Made by a program: the position numbers and the translations under genes
In this document: positions 10,930 through 23,300 of the stretch, in pieces
Numbering within the stretch: position 1 is the stretch's first letter
Layout of the letters: each line of letters begins with the position of its first letter
Source: Odontocerum albicorne
Taxonomy: Eukaryota; Arthropoda; Insecta; Trichoptera; Odontoceridae
Direction of reading: 5' to 3'
Assembly: GCA_949825065.1 (NCBI GenBank)
Contig: OX463849.1
Location: 39,771,852 to 39,835,851, forward strand
Length of the DNA stretch: 64,000 bases
Notes under the pieces: model-generated
What the model was told of the DNA's origin: nothing
Seen by the model: only the letters and a program-made list of their open reading frames with translations
Databases searched by the model: none

Positions 10930-11300
10930 TTATAAATAAATGCTGTAGAATTGCGTGCATTAAGAATAATACACGGGTTGACTATTTATAACAGAATACG
11001 GAATGAAGTAATTAGGAATGAAATGTGAACTTATGGCTGATGTTTTAAATAAGATAAAGAGTCTCTGAGATGGTTTAGGCACGTGAAACGAATGAATGAA
11101 GAAAGACATAAAGAAAATATACAGTTCAAATGTGAGTGGAAGGCGTGGTAGAGGAAGCCCAAGGAAAGAACGGTCGGGGATTAAGTAAATAATATTTTAA
11201 AAGAAGGAAATGTAAGTGTGTCGAAATAGTAAAGCCTGGCGCTCAGTCCTCTCTGTTTACCCCAACGGGGAAACGACATTACGACATGTATGTATGTACT
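10930..11300 (+). mobile_element. Tail of an RTE-type non-LTR retrotransposon
   Basis: The conceptual peptide LRWFRHVKRMNEERHK and, nearer the end, WRSVLSVYPNGETT are typical of the C-terminal end of RTE-like endonuclease/reverse-transcriptase polyproteins. Frameshifts and stops show it is dead. The copy ends in a short TATGTATG tract. The same tail occurs at 21300, 34680, 49170, 50160 and 62682 and, as a fragment, at 53030 on the - strand. Confidence 0.75.
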
Positions 11301-12473
11301 TGTTTCTATCGATATTTTCTGGAACTGTTTTCACACTGATCTGAAACATTTGTTTTTTTGGTTTAATGCAACCTTTTTTCGACGCATTTGTTAGGAACCA
11401 TTTGTAGACTGTATGCTAACATTTCTTCATTAGTTCATACCAGTTCGAAATGCGGACGCACTTGTAGAATTTTTGTTGAGTAAGCCAGACGCCATTCATA
11501 TAATGCTAATCTAAATACATATTTTAGGTTCATACCTGTTTACATTATGACCGAAGTCATAGGTATCCTTATACCCTCGAACACTAGGCTGAAAAAATCC
11601 CTGTGTCGTTCGAGGGGAGTAGCACAGCGCACTTAATTAAAAGTACACTTGTAATTTTGGACGAATTTGTCAGAAATCATTTATAAACTCGCGCTTACAC
11701 GTGTTATTTTTTTTTTATTTATTGTAATACAAATCGTAAACACACCTGTCGCAATTTTAACGAGTCTGACGAACTTTACAGCACTAAGATTTCGGTTGTG
11801 GGCGTTGTGTCTCTTTTTGTTTTATTTAATAACGAGTCTCTCTTCTTTTCTTAGAAATTTGAAGTTGAATCAATGCTTGGTAACATGCTTCAACGCTATT
11901 TCTTCTTCATTCGTGATGTCAAAGTATAACGGGTTCCAGTGTTGAACGAATTGATACATTCCAAATTATTTACAGTCTAAAATTGACTATTGAAAAATAT
12001 TTTGTATTCGATAAGAAAAAATATTTTGAAACGCGTTTTCGCGGTTATGTTCTTAGGTTCTTGTATAGATTGTTTAAGGTCTTTCGGAGTATTGTACCGC
12101 GCGGTTTAGTGTATTGTGCTGCCGTTTCGAAAACTTGGCAGTTTTCATATTTAGGACTTGTTTGTAGTCAGCTTTATGAAGTTGAATATAAACAAACCTT
12201 GAAGATGACAACTGCAACATTTTTGAAACGTCGACATCATTAGTATAATTAAACCAGTCGATAGAAGTAAATATCTAGCTGTATGCAGTTTTCAAGTACA
12301 TCAAAAAATGTATATACATTTTAGTAGTATTTTTGTACTTATTTTTTTTCGATCCAACGTTCTCTATTACATGCTTTAGTCATTGATACTTGCCTTTAGT
12401 TGAACTCTGAAAATTCCACTTGTATTAATGCATGTAATTCTTGGCTCAGTATTAATTGTTGCTGTCTTTACAG

Positions 12474-12614
12474 GTGGTCACAAGGAGTTCCACAGACGGC
12501 ACAGGGAACTGTGCGAGGATGCACTTCTTCCAGGAGCAATACCACCCACACCCACCCCAGCATCACCCAGCCTGGAAAGCCAACCCACCCTCGGCAGCCC
12601 AGTAGAACCTGCAG
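12474..12614 (+). CDS. puc: Exon of DUSP10/puckered-type MAP-kinase phosphatase (end of rhodanese-like domain and linker)
   Basis: The acceptor is TCTTTACAG before 12474 and the donor is CAG|GTAACC after 12614. The reading frame gives GGHKEFHRRHRELCED followed by a Pro/Thr/Ser-rich linker (PPTPTPASPSLES) ending in PVEPA. In MKP-type phosphatases the rhodanese-like kinase-binding domain ends with a GG-x-x-x-F...LC motif just before such a linker, and DUSP10/MKP5 has this arrangement. Both boundaries are phase 1, and the exon joins cleanly to 15378-15611 (PA-DIDNHPAS). The exon is GC-rich within an AT-rich setting, as are the other two. Exons encoding the rest of the N-terminal domain were not found. 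Confidence 0.85.
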
Positions 12615-15377
12615 GTAACCCATGACTTGTCTGTACACAAAGGTTTTATAACTCAATAATTGTCTTTACCATATATCACTCTCCATTGATCAGAGTAGGC
12701 TTTTAGAGTAGTATTCAATATATCAACCTTCTACTCGTATTTGCCTTTGGGAGATTCAATATCTTCGTCTGATATGTTCGAATGTTTTCACGGGTATTTT
12801 CTACTAGCTTAAAATGTTAAACGATGGCAAACGTTTCGAAAGCATTGCAGTCTTCATCCTCAAGGTGATGTATAAAATCATTCGATAATGTTTTTTTTAT
12901 ATCTCTTCGTCTTCTTTACAAGAAAGCACGCTCTAGTGATTTTTAGGCGAATTAACTACTTAAAAAATAAATCAAACAGGGTAACCAGATAGATACACAA
13001 GAAATCTAATTTTTAACAACATAAAAACGTTTATTAAATTTATAAAGTAACTTTTTAGTGAAATACTTGCAATTTTTACATCAAGTTTTCATTTAAAAAA
13101 TGACCAAATCCAATGAAGAGTATATAACGTCCGTAAATTACATAAGTTAGATAGAAAGTATTTATTTGCTATCCATTTCAATAATAAAAACGTAGGAGTC
13201 AATATCATAATAAAAAATATTTTCTCTTTGCTGCTCGTTAGTTTTTTATCCCCTACATTACCCTTTTCAAAGTTTGGTATATTCTTGCAAATACTTTACT
13301 CCACGGATGCTCGATCTATAATCTGAATAGTTTTCAATTTTAACGATTGAAATTTCATGGTTAAATGATGGTCCAATACGTGCTTCTGTATTTCCGTATT
13401 TACTAGTGAAAATATTCGTCGAACAAAGCTTAAAAATTAAACGATGATTCAAAATGTTAAATTTGAATTAATTACCTTACTTAATTGAACGCACACGTTG
13501 AATTCCGCAACTATTGCAAATTCAATTGCGATGAGTGTGTGTCGATGAAGTGGAATGCTGCCAGTAATCGCCATACGTTAGCAAACTTATTTGCTTGCTA
13601 ATTAAACAAGAAACGAAATATCGAGTGCAATTTAAAATTTCGGTGTTGACATTTTACCCGGTAGTGAAATGTTTTCAAAACATTTAAAATGTCTCAAATA
13701 ATTTTTTTATAAATATGAATCATTCATTCGTTCGATACCCCTCCACATATCTGAATTTGCGATATAGTCATATTGAAGAGCGTGGCCAGGGCATTAATCA
13801 AACCTTTAAGTTTAGAACCAGTAGAACTCGCAGTTTGTTATCGCACGTTTTGACAATACTTTCGCAAGGGAATAAGCAACTACACTTGTATTATAGTAGA
13901 TGAACTCTTTTACTAAACTGGGACCTCTTTATTTATTTTTTTCGGGTACCATCTTGAATCGAACTTAAACTCTCCGGGTGAAAGTCAAGTGTCTTACCAA
14001 GTAGGTTAAATTGTGAAGTGTTTTAACTATGTACATTTATTTTTGACAGTGACACAAAACCTAATTTCATCATTTATTTCAATAAATAGATACGTTAAAT
14101 GATTATAGAAATGATTATTCGATTGGATATTTGATTTTTTTCACGTATAATTACTAAAACTCACAAAATACAATTCTTGGTTTATTCGAAATATGGAATA
14201 ATCATACCTAAATGCACATTTCATTACTAAAATGTGACTTTCCATGCAATGCACCATTATATTCCCAAATCAGTTACATTGGATTTGGATCTTTTTCGTA
14301 TATTTACGTTTAATGTTTTTTTTAAAACATTTTTACTCATATATTGTACAAAATAATTACTGTGCTCTCATAAGTGCTATAAAATAAATATGATATATTA
14401 TAAATGCGCTCAATATTCGCAATTAAAAATGTTTTTTTTTTTACTTTTTCTTTTTAATAAATTTGAAACGTATTGACATATTTATTAAATTATGCGTGAG
14501 ATGATACATCTAAACTTAGTCATAGTGGTATATTAGCAATATTTAACTGGTTTGAAAAAAATATATTTGAATCATCGCCATCATGCCATTTGTAAAAGTG
14601 CTTACTAATAATACAATACATCATACGATTGCCTAACAAAATCCTTGTGAATAAAACGTTTAATACACAATCGGAAGCAAGTGGAATATTTTCCCTATGC
14701 TGTCGTCGCTTCTCGGAATTCTGCGGTGTCATTAAGTACACAGATCTAGTAATCTTCTATGTTCTGACCTGAATCAATAGCCTTTGAATGCAACGAGCGA
14801 GAAAAATATGTTTTAATTCTCCCTAAAGGCGATTTTTTTCCTATTTGGTATTCTTAATTTTTTGTGTAGTCATAGGATGATGTAACGGTTTGATATGTTA
14901 TCCTTTTCTACTCTGACACAAGAAGGATAAAACAATAAAGAAATATTTGTGTAGCGTTTTCCACAAATAAACTATTGTATTTTCAAAATATTTAATGAAA
15001 CAAATCATTAGAAAAAGATAAAAATACATTTGAAATAAAATCATTTTGGCTTTTCAGGCTCAATATCACTGATCAAATATTTCTTTTATTCGGAGACAGG
15101 GATAAATTTCATCTTTTGAAAGTAAAGCGAGAACCTCAATTTCGATTTTTATTCAGAAATCAACGTTTTTATTAAGTTAAGAATCTGTTATAAGAACGAA
15201 CATCAAATCATCGAGTTAACGTGTGCTCTTTAAAACCACCATTTAAGCAGATTTTAACATAATTTAATTCAGCAAGTCTTTCAGTATTCTTCTTCAGTAT
15301 TAAATTTGAACTGTTTTTACTGACCATATTGCGGAATTCTTCAACTGAAATAAAAACTATGCTTGTGTTCATTTCAG
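12615..15377 (+). other. Phase-1 intron between linker and catalytic-domain exons
   Basis: The intron is about 2.8 kb, AT-rich, with donor GTAACC and acceptor TTCATTTCAG. It contains a decayed SINE on the - strand at 13918-14022. A segment at about 12820-12865 (TTTCGAAAGCATTGCAG) is an approximate inverted match to 12200-12245, probably the ends of a decayed repeat. No other gene was seen. Confidence 0.7.
13918..14022 (-). mobile_element. Decayed tRNA-derived SINE head
   Basis: On the - strand the sequence contains CTACTTGGTAAGACACTTGA, like a pol III A box region, and AGTTCGATTCA, like a B box. These match the head of the SINE family seen elsewhere in the window. The tail is not clear. Confidence 0.55.
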
Positions 15378-15611
15378 ATATAGACAATCATCCCGCCTCC
15401 AGAGTTCTGCCCTTCCTCTACCTGGGAAACGGAAAGGACGCTGCGGACCCTGCCAGATTACGGGAGCTGGGAGCCACCTGCGTCCTCAACGTCACCTGCT
15501 CCCTGCCAGGCCTTCCAGCGGCAGCGGGCATCACGCACAAGAGAATCCCAGCCAGCGACTCGGGGCAGCAGAATCTGAAACAGTATTTCGATGAAGCTTT
15601 TGAATTTATCG
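15378..15611 (+). CDS. puc: Exon of DUSP10/puckered-type phosphatase (N-terminal half of catalytic domain)
   Basis: The acceptor is GTTCATTTCAG before 15378 and the donor is ATCG|GTGAGT after 15611, both phase 1. The exon encodes about 77 residues, starting DIDNHPASRVLPFLYLGNGK and ending QYFDEAFEFI. The motifs LPFLYLGN, VLNVTC and IPASDSGQQN are diagnostic of dual-specificity MAP-kinase phosphatases. The Asp codon at 15557-15559 (ASDSGQQN) is the expected general acid. The protein removes phosphate from both Thr and Tyr of activated MAP kinases. Puckered and DUSP10 act on JNK (DUSP10 also on p38), usually as negative feedback. The assignment to this subfamily rests on remembered motif similarity. 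Confidence 0.93.
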
Positions 15612-15796
15612 GTGAGTACATTTTATTTATTCATAGACCCAGAATTTGACCACCTCAACGATATTTGGTATACCTTCTATAGGAGGATACTAATATTTTT
15701 TTTAACATAACAGGGAATTCGTCATGGTACCTCTTTTCTCGTTCAAAGATCCCCTCAGATGACAGACGAGTATTCCTATTTGCTATCTAAATTCTT

Positions 15797-16028
15797 TGTA
15801 ATTTATTTTTATCAAACACTGTTTATTCCACTTTTTTTGTAACGGCATAACCCTGCCGGTTTTTTTGCCGGGGAGTCTTGTTTGTGCTCCCCTGAAGATG
15901 AGGTGAAAGCCTTGAAACCGGTAGGGTTATACCGTTACAAAAAAGTGGAATATACAGTGTTTGATAACAATAAATTACAATGTCTTTAAACCTCCACAAC
16001 GTTAATGCCTTAAATATAAACAACAAAT
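15797..16028. repeat. Foldback repeat, copy 1
   Basis: The left arm (15797-15866, ATCAAACACTGTTTATTCCA then TAACCCTGCCGG) and the right arm (about 15912-15980, CCGGTAGGGTTATACCG then CAGTGTTTGATAAC) are inverted repeats. The right half with its extension to about 16025 (CTCCACAACGTTAATGCC) is the reverse complement of the left half of copy 2 at 35905-36362. The element's full borders are uncertain. Confidence 0.75.
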
Positions 16029-16789
16029 ATCTAAATTCTGTTCAAGTGTATTGTGCCATTGTTGGATATTTGATAGGTGATCTATTATTACCTGTCTTCT
16101 ATCGGTCGACAATCTTTTTATTAGACGAAAACTGGATTATCCTGGATTTCAATTGCAAGTGCTGGAGTTTCATCGCTGTTTTTATACTTCGTGTATTTAG
16201 AGAACCCCTCTTAGCATCCAATATTATTTTAAGTAGACACAATATTTAAACCTTCTATCGGTCATTTTTTGTTTGAAAAAAATGTTTTTATGCATTCAAA
16301 TATAACCTTATTTATGTATGTATGCACGTACAAAAATAAACTTAGATGTTCTACTTTCCTATTTTTTTAGTAGTGTGTTATTTCAAGTTTGACCTATTTA
16401 TATAGAGTAGCGTGCGTGATTCACACTTGTTCACTTTTACAAATCTTTCTTAATTTTTCTGTCTCAACGTTTTCAAATAAGGTTAACCTTTAAAGTGTAT
16501 TTTTTTTCAATCTTCGTGTTTTACTATAATACGTCTTTGTTTTTTTTTTTTTTTTCATTTTTATAATATTTATTTTTGTTTAATGATGCATAAATAATCC
16601 ATCACTGTCTTACTTGTTTATTCTTATAAAACACCACCTTTCTTTCTCTATAATAACGTACGGGTATTCTGAAAGTTCGACCATGCGTACAAATACATTT
16701 TAAGAAAATAAAAGATACTTTTGATCAATGGTAACATGACTGCGAAAGAAGTAGTGTGGCATGAATAAAAAATGCATTTTTTTTATTTA

Positions 16790-17060
16790 TGAGTACCACG
16801 ATAAAGAATGTACTGGAGGTGTGTAAGTCTAGGGTCTTTGGCCCTCTGCGCCGACTGATACCATTTTTGTCTAGGACGTTTGTTTACTGGGCGCTCGGCC
16901 AATCGGCGAAAAATAGCTACCGGGACCACTGAGTCACTCACTACTCTGGCTAATATTAATCGGGCCCCTGCCCCGCCCGCCCCAGCCACACCGACGCACA
17001 GGGGGGCCGGATGGTACTTTTCCTCGCTATTTGGAAATTCCAGCCCGAATGTTCAACGAC
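16790..17060. other. GC-rich island, unidentified
   Basis: This stretch has runs such as GGGCCCCTGCCCCGCCCGCC and an AP-1 heptamer at 16930-16936. A 68-residue - strand frame (16783-16989) and a 77-residue + strand frame cross it; neither has a motif I recognise. It may be the remains of a transposon or an older exon. Confidence 0.3.
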
Positions 17061-17164
17061 CGTGTGGATACAAAAAAAATATAATACAACGGTTTACCAA
17101 ATGTTATTGGTGATCTTTTTTACTGTATGATAAAAGCAGGAATTTGCGGAAATGTATACTTGAT

Positions 17165-18175
17165 TTATTCTTAACTTCATTGTTGGATGAACGGTGTTTT
17201 CCTGTCCTTAATTACGAGTAAGCCTCCGGAACTACATATATTCTCAAAGTGTATGCTTCTTGTCCTAGTTTTAATCGGATGTGGTTTCACGAGTTCATTG
17301 TTGGATAGACAGTGTTTTCCTGCCCTTAATTACGAGTAAGCCTCCGGAACTACATACGAGTATATTCTCAAAGTGTATGCTTCTTGTCCTGGTTTTAACC
17401 GAATGTGTTTTTTACGAGTTCATTGTTGGGTATACCTACAGTGTTTTCCTGTCCTTAATTACGAGTGAGCCTCCGGAACTGCATGTATTCTCAAAGTGTA
17501 TGCTTCTTGTCCTGGTTGTTTTAATCGAATGTGGTTTTACGAGTTCATTGTTGGGTATTTCTACAGTGTTTTTCTGTCCTTAATTACAAGTAAGCCTCCG
17601 GAACTGCATATATTCTCAAAGTGTATGCTTCTTGTCCTAGTTGTTGTAATCGAATGTGGTTTTACGAGTTCATTGTTGGGTATTTCTACAGTGTTTTTCT
17701 GCCCTTAATTACGAGTAAGCCTCCGGAACTACATATATTCTCAAAGTGTATGCTTCTTGTCCTGGTTGTTTTAATCGAATGTGTTTTTACGAGTTCATTG
17801 TTGGGTATACCTCCAGTGTTTTCCTGTCCTTAATTACGAGTGAGCCTCCGGAACTGCATGTATTCTCAAAGTGTATGCTTCTTGTCCTGGTTGTTTTAAT
17901 CGAATGTGGTTTTACGAGTTCATTGTTGGGTATTTCTACAGTGTTTTTCTGTCCTTAATTACGAGTAAGCCTCCGGAACTACATATATTCTCAAAGTGTA
18001 TGCTTCTTGTCCTGGTTGTTTTAACCGAATGTGTTTTTACGAGTTCATTGTTGGATATACATAGTGTTTTCCTACACTTAATTACGAGTATGCCTCCGGA
18101 ACTGCATATATTCTCAAAGTGTACGCTTGTTGTCCTGGTCGTTTTAATCGGATGTGTTTTTACTAGTATCTTCTT
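17165..18175. repeat. 125-bp minisatellite, about 8 copies
   Basis: The landmark CCTCCGGAACT recurs at about 17222, 17341, 17471, 17596, 17721, 17846, 17971 and 18092, settling to a 125-bp period. Each unit also has TTACGAGTTCATTGTTGG and TATTCTCAAAGTGTATGC. Because 125 is not a multiple of 3, the overlapping 70-residue ORFs are artefacts of the repeat. Units 3 and 6 share variants (GTATACCT, GAGTGAGCC, GCATGTATT) not seen in neighbours, suggesting a 375-bp higher-order unit. A degenerate trace lies at about 18350. Confidence 0.92.
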
Positions 18176-18883
18176 GGTTTGGTCACACTTCGATTTGTGT
18201 TTCATGTAAACTTGATTGTTGGAGTTGAAAAAAAAATTACTGTATTAAGATTTAAATCTCGAAAGCTTTATCTTCTATTCAAATTTAACCTGATATTTTT
18301 GTCGTTGAACCTAATATTTCAACTAGTCTTTTGGGATTCATCTCAACATTCCTCTTCGGAACTGCATCCATGATGATCTTTTAATTAGTTTCATTGTTAG
18401 AATCGCCATATCTTTGTATATCATGTACTAGAATTTATACTCGGTTTACGTTTTAAATTGTGCGTGTTTTTAATTGTTGGAATCGTTAGCGTTTTTGTCT
18501 TTCTGAATCAGTTGTTTGAATATCATAAAAAAACGAGAAAGTGAATCATTTAGTGGTTAGGAATTTATTTATCTTCCGCAAAATATACGTAACGAGTATC
18601 TAAAGTAAATATGTTCCACGTGAAGTTATACCAATCAGTTTTCCTCATTTCTTAGACCTCATATGATTTGACTGGGTGGGCGGTTATTTTCTAAGAAATC
18701 ATAGTATAAATAGGCCAAAACCCGTACGATAGTTGTCGTCAAAGAAATACTACGAGAATTGATTTTTTTAATACAGAGCGAGAGAGAAATACTTGGATTC
18801 TCTGCGAAAGTAATTCGAAATTTGAATCTCGGTGGGTCCGTGATAACTGAACGAATTTTAAATACCTAGCTAACAATTTTTGA

Positions 18884-19712
<829 letters not shown>

Positions 19713-20224
19713 CTTACTTCCGTGAATATTTCACTGGTTGCAACTAGTTTTAATTAAGTGGTGAATTTTGTTTTATTCGTTTGTCTTTTTTTTTTTTTAA
19801 TTAATTACAAAATATCGCAATCGGCTTGAATTGTTTAAATTTAGATTACAAAGTGGTTCGGCAATAAACATTAAATTGTAGGTATACGAGTTCATGAAAT
19901 GAATAGATAATACAAAAATACCTTAAAAACTACTAGATTTGGAATTTAAAGATGAAATCTATAATAATATTTCTAACTGAGTTAGAACAGTATATTGAAT
20001 AAAAATAAATAAATAGTCAATTCTGCTTTTTATCTCGTTTTTAATAATAACTTGTTTGTTACTATATTTAAAGTTATGCTCCAGATGGTTTATTTAATAA
20101 GCAAATTTAACTTGATAAAACGCTTTCTGAACACTTGGGCATATTCAAATTAGTTCTTTCAATCTCCTTCTTTTAATGGTTGACTTTTAACATGACATTA
20201 AAATAATATCTTTTTGTGTCGAGA

Positions 20225-20420
20225 ATGAAAAATATTCCGCATGATCATTATGACACGGCAGTGACGTGTCACGTTGGATTCTTGGTCATGTACCGTGTGC
20301 CTGTGCCAGGTGACTTTTCCATTTCAGGACATGCAGTGATTCATAGAGCCTTATCTCTCAGCCAATTTGCAGAGGAGGCGAAGAAACTGTGACACCCTGC
20401 TAGACTGTCGCGAGTATTTT
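20225..20420. promoter_or_regulatory. Candidate cis-regulatory island
   Basis: A GC-richer stretch without repeat similarity contains CAGTGACGTGTCACG, which includes a palindromic CRE-like core (TGACGTGTCA), followed by several GTGCC/CAGGTG motifs. Its regulatory nature is a guess from composition and motif. Confidence 0.22.
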
Positions 20421-20925
20421 TAAAACTCTTGTGACTTGGTGGAGAGAATTTTTAGATCGTCAACAGGGTCAAAGCGTTCAACGCGATGATTCATTTCTTG
20501 AGAACTCTGCAAATGTTTACAATCGGGTGTGTTTCGTGTTGTCACGTTGTGATACCAAACATCCGAGCCTTAACAATTCGCTTTATTTATCACTTGACCG
20601 TTTGCGTGCTGTTTGATTCATTGTTTTGTTTAGCCTGTACGTTTATTAAAGCTTATTCAGCATTCGTGTTTGTTCTGTGCGAAATTTGTTTTCGACAACA
20701 CGGCACTTCTTTGAAGATAATATGGCGTCATGATTACGTCCCTGCTCAATGTTTGCTTTATCTCATTTATGACCTTTTAACATTATTTCTTTGAAACTGT
20801 TGCCATCAAAAAGGGGATCGCTTCATTTCGAATCGCCTGAAATAATATTTTCCAACTATCTGCAATACATTTTTCGCATATCTTTTCTCATTTGTGCGAT
20901 ATTCGTTTTTTTTTATCTTATATAT

Positions 20926-21264
20926 CAGTGCTCTGCAACCTTTTCTCACCTACGACACACCAAAATTCTTCCTAGAATTCCGCGGCACACCAAAAGCTAA
21001 AATATATAGGTATTAAATTAGGCATGAGTCTTCAGCGACGCGCATAAGGGTCATTTTTCTTTGTCTATGACTAATTTGGTGCGGCCATGGTGTGTACAAA
21101 GCACACTACGCAGTTTTCAACAGTTGGCACCAGTTATTGTGTATTAAATACATAATGAAAAATTGTAAAATGTCAAATACTCGTACATTGAATTTGACCG
21201 CGGCACACCTGTATCCGGCTCACGGCACACCAGTGTGCCACGGCACACCGGTTGCGGAGCACTG
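20926..21264. mobile_element. hAT-type MITE with 8-bp target duplication
   Basis: The ends are CAGTGCTCTGCAACC and, inverted, CAGTGCTCCGCAACC. The flanks 20918-20925 and 21265-21272 are both TTATATAT, a perfect 8-bp duplication as made by hAT transposases. Inner repeats of CGGCACACC stand near both ends, probably transposase-binding sites. There is no coding capacity. Confidence 0.88.
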
Positions 21265-21299
21265 TTATATATAGTACATGGATCTGCTAAAATCATAGT

Positions 21300-21760
21300 C
21301 TATAACAGTATATTAGTACCAACTTTGATGTATCGGAGTGAAACGTGAACGTGGAAAAATACTAAAAGGTACCAAATAAATGCTGTAGAAATGCTTGCAC
21401 TGAGAAGAATACTAAACGTGGGACGGCAATATATGATAATACAAAATTAAGTTATTAGAGACGAATGTGGATTTAAAGCAGATGTATTTTATTAAGTAAG
21501 ATGAAGGGGTGCACTCGGAAATAGTTTGGATATGTGGAACGAATGGATGAAGAAATACTGTCAAAACAAGTATACAATGTAAATGTTAGTTTAAGTGGTA
21601 GAAAAATATCAAGGAACGTATTGTTCGATCAAGTGAAGTATTTTTTAAAAGAAGGAATTGTAATAAATTATAGAAGATGCGAACAGAAAGTCTGGTGATC
21701 TGTCCTCTCTGTCTACCTCGACAGGGAAATGGTTTAATGATATATAGGAGTATGCATGTA
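21300..21760 (+). mobile_element. Tail of the RTE-type non-LTR retrotransposon
   Basis: The conceptual frame near 21385 reads NAVEMLALRRILNVG, and near 21690 WRSVLSVY-like residues with a stop. These are typical of the C-terminal part of RTE-like polyproteins. Frameshifts are frequent. It aligns with the copies at 10930 and 50160. Confidence 0.75.
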
Positions 21761-22088
21761 AATTATATATCCACGAAGGTGTATTTCCGAATTCCCCGAG
21801 ACGATCATTATTAGCAAAGCTAATATGTAAAATTTATAGTGTTTAATGTACAATAAATACACTCGCTTAAAGTAGTTTTTTTAATTGCGGAATGCCGTTT
21901 TGTCCGATTCAGAAGCATTCTCTTTCTGCTTTATCAGTATTGATAATAGTAATATAACGCTAAATCAACATACCATGTTTATATAAAAACACGCAATCAT
22001 GCATTCAAAGCACTCTATTTAGACGTATATGTGCAAAAGAAATCCATCCAACAATAGACGTGCTTCGACATATTTGGCTCGGAATGAC

Positions 22089-22290
22089 GATCCCCCTGGC
22101 GGTGGCCTGGTTGATAAGACGTCTGTCTTCCAACCCGGGGGTTGCGGGTTTGATTCCCGTAGGATTTCACATTAAATGAAGGATTCCAATTGGTTTCCCC
22201 TTAAGGTGTTTTAAGTATTATTCTGGTTGGTTGGAAAAGATTGCCATATGGCAATAACCCCTCTAGGTTGTACTATATACAACGAAAAAC
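22089..22290 (+). mobile_element. tRNA-derived SINE, near complete
   Basis: The head has a tRNA-like A box region (GTGGCCTGGTTGATAAGACG) and a B box (GGGTTTGATTCCC). The body has TTCTGGTTGGTTGGAAAAGA and GCCATATGGCAATAACCCC, and the tail ends AGGTTGTACTATATACAACG. It is a good reference copy for the family in this window. Confidence 0.88.
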
Positions 22291-22599
22291 ACTCAAAGTC
22301 TAATAATTTATTTTACTCGCTTGATATGAGTATTTTAACATTAATATCGTCGTCCAAACTGCAAACTATAGGTACTATCTCAGTTTTAAGCGAAAATTTA
22401 TTATTTCTCAAATAACATTATTTTTCCATTTTAGTTTGTATCTTTAGGGGTTAAAACTATTATATATTATCTCAATATTCTTTTAAAAAGTGCAAATAAA
22501 ATCAACAACCTCATTTGCAAAGAAAGAAAGAAAATATATTGTATATTTATGGTGTGTAATTTAATATACAAAAAAAAAACTTTGGAAGTCTTTCCTATC

Positions 22600-22945
22600 A
22601 AGTCGTTTGAACTGAGATAGTCAAGTTTGCACTTTACATGACCATACATGTAACATATGTATGAACAAAGTGTGTTCATTTGAAATTTTGAATAAAAGAA
22701 AAAGTGTGTCGATTGGACCTGTAAAGTCGCTTCAACTGAGATGATACATTTTGATATATGAGCAAACTATGTTCATTCGAATTTTGAATAAAATTTTAAA
22801 AAATATCAAATTGATATGTAAAGACGGTTCAACTGAGGTAATCCAGTTTACACTTCGCATGATCATATATTATATGTGTATATCATATATATGAACAAAA
22901 TACGTTCATTCGAAATTTTGAATAATAGAAAAAAATGTCGATTGG
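22600..22945. repeat. Three diverged tandem copies of a 100-130-bp unit
   Basis: The block TTCAACTGAG (or TTTGAACTGAG) recurs at about 22608, 22731 and 22828, each followed by GTTCATTYGAA and TTTTGAATAA at about 22674, 22770 and 22903. Unit length varies and divergence is high, so it is an old array. Confidence 0.7.
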
Positions 22946-22969
22946 ATATTTTTTGCATCTATACATACC

Positions 22970-23300
22970 CATTTAACCGGAAAGTTCGCGCGAATTCGAG
23001 AACGGCCATCGGAATGTTGAACTGCGTTCTAGGAGGACGGAGTGCCTCGATCTCTTTTCCACCTCCGCATTAAGGTGTCTGGTGCAAGGGAGATGGAATA
23101 GCTGCCGACCTAGCAAGGTGAGCTGGCTGTAGTCAGCCCCATTGGAAGGCCGCCTCAACAGCCTTGCTTAGAAACTTGCCTAGCCTGCTATTTGCTCTTC
23201 TGATACTACGCGCCGCTGAGGAATAATTCTATTACCATTCCCCCGCTTGTTAGAGACACATTCTCCGATAGCTGAAGTATGTATGGTACAAGTCGCCTAC
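22970..23300. other. GC-rich island, unidentified
   Basis: About 300 bases are GC-rich with abrupt edges, for example GGAAAGTTCGCGCGAATTCG near the left side and CATTCCCCCGCTTG near the right. All frames are broken by stops. It does not look like the rRNA sequences I know. Abrupt edges suggest a decayed insertion. Confidence 0.35.

Larger units (their letters stand above)
5214..12473. other. Upstream flank or intron of the phosphatase gene, no coding exon recognised
   Basis: This AT-rich stretch holds a TTAA-bounded element, a SINE fragment, a LINE tail and two GC-richer islands, listed separately. No rhodanese-domain exon was recognised in any frame. Short ORFs such as 6979-7320, 11667-11945 and 11983-12243 have AT-driven composition and no motif. 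A 31-bp-spaced direct duplication (TTCTGATTGGAACCTTCTGA) is at about 6926-6986. The acceptor at 12474 shows that upstream coding exons exist, most likely before the window or as exons I failed to see. Confidence 0.6.

Noticed and set aside
11667..12243. Two 86-92-residue open frames as possible upstream exons of the phosphatase
   Set aside because: No rhodanese-like motif, hydrophobic low-information composition, and no donor fits the required phase 1 join to 12474.
17281..18209. Series of overlapping 70-112-residue frames
   Set aside because: They are a by-product of the 125-bp minisatellite.
22970..23300. rRNA fragment or R2-type insertion
   Set aside because: The sequence does not match the conserved rRNA segments I know and has no reverse-transcriptase motif in any frame.
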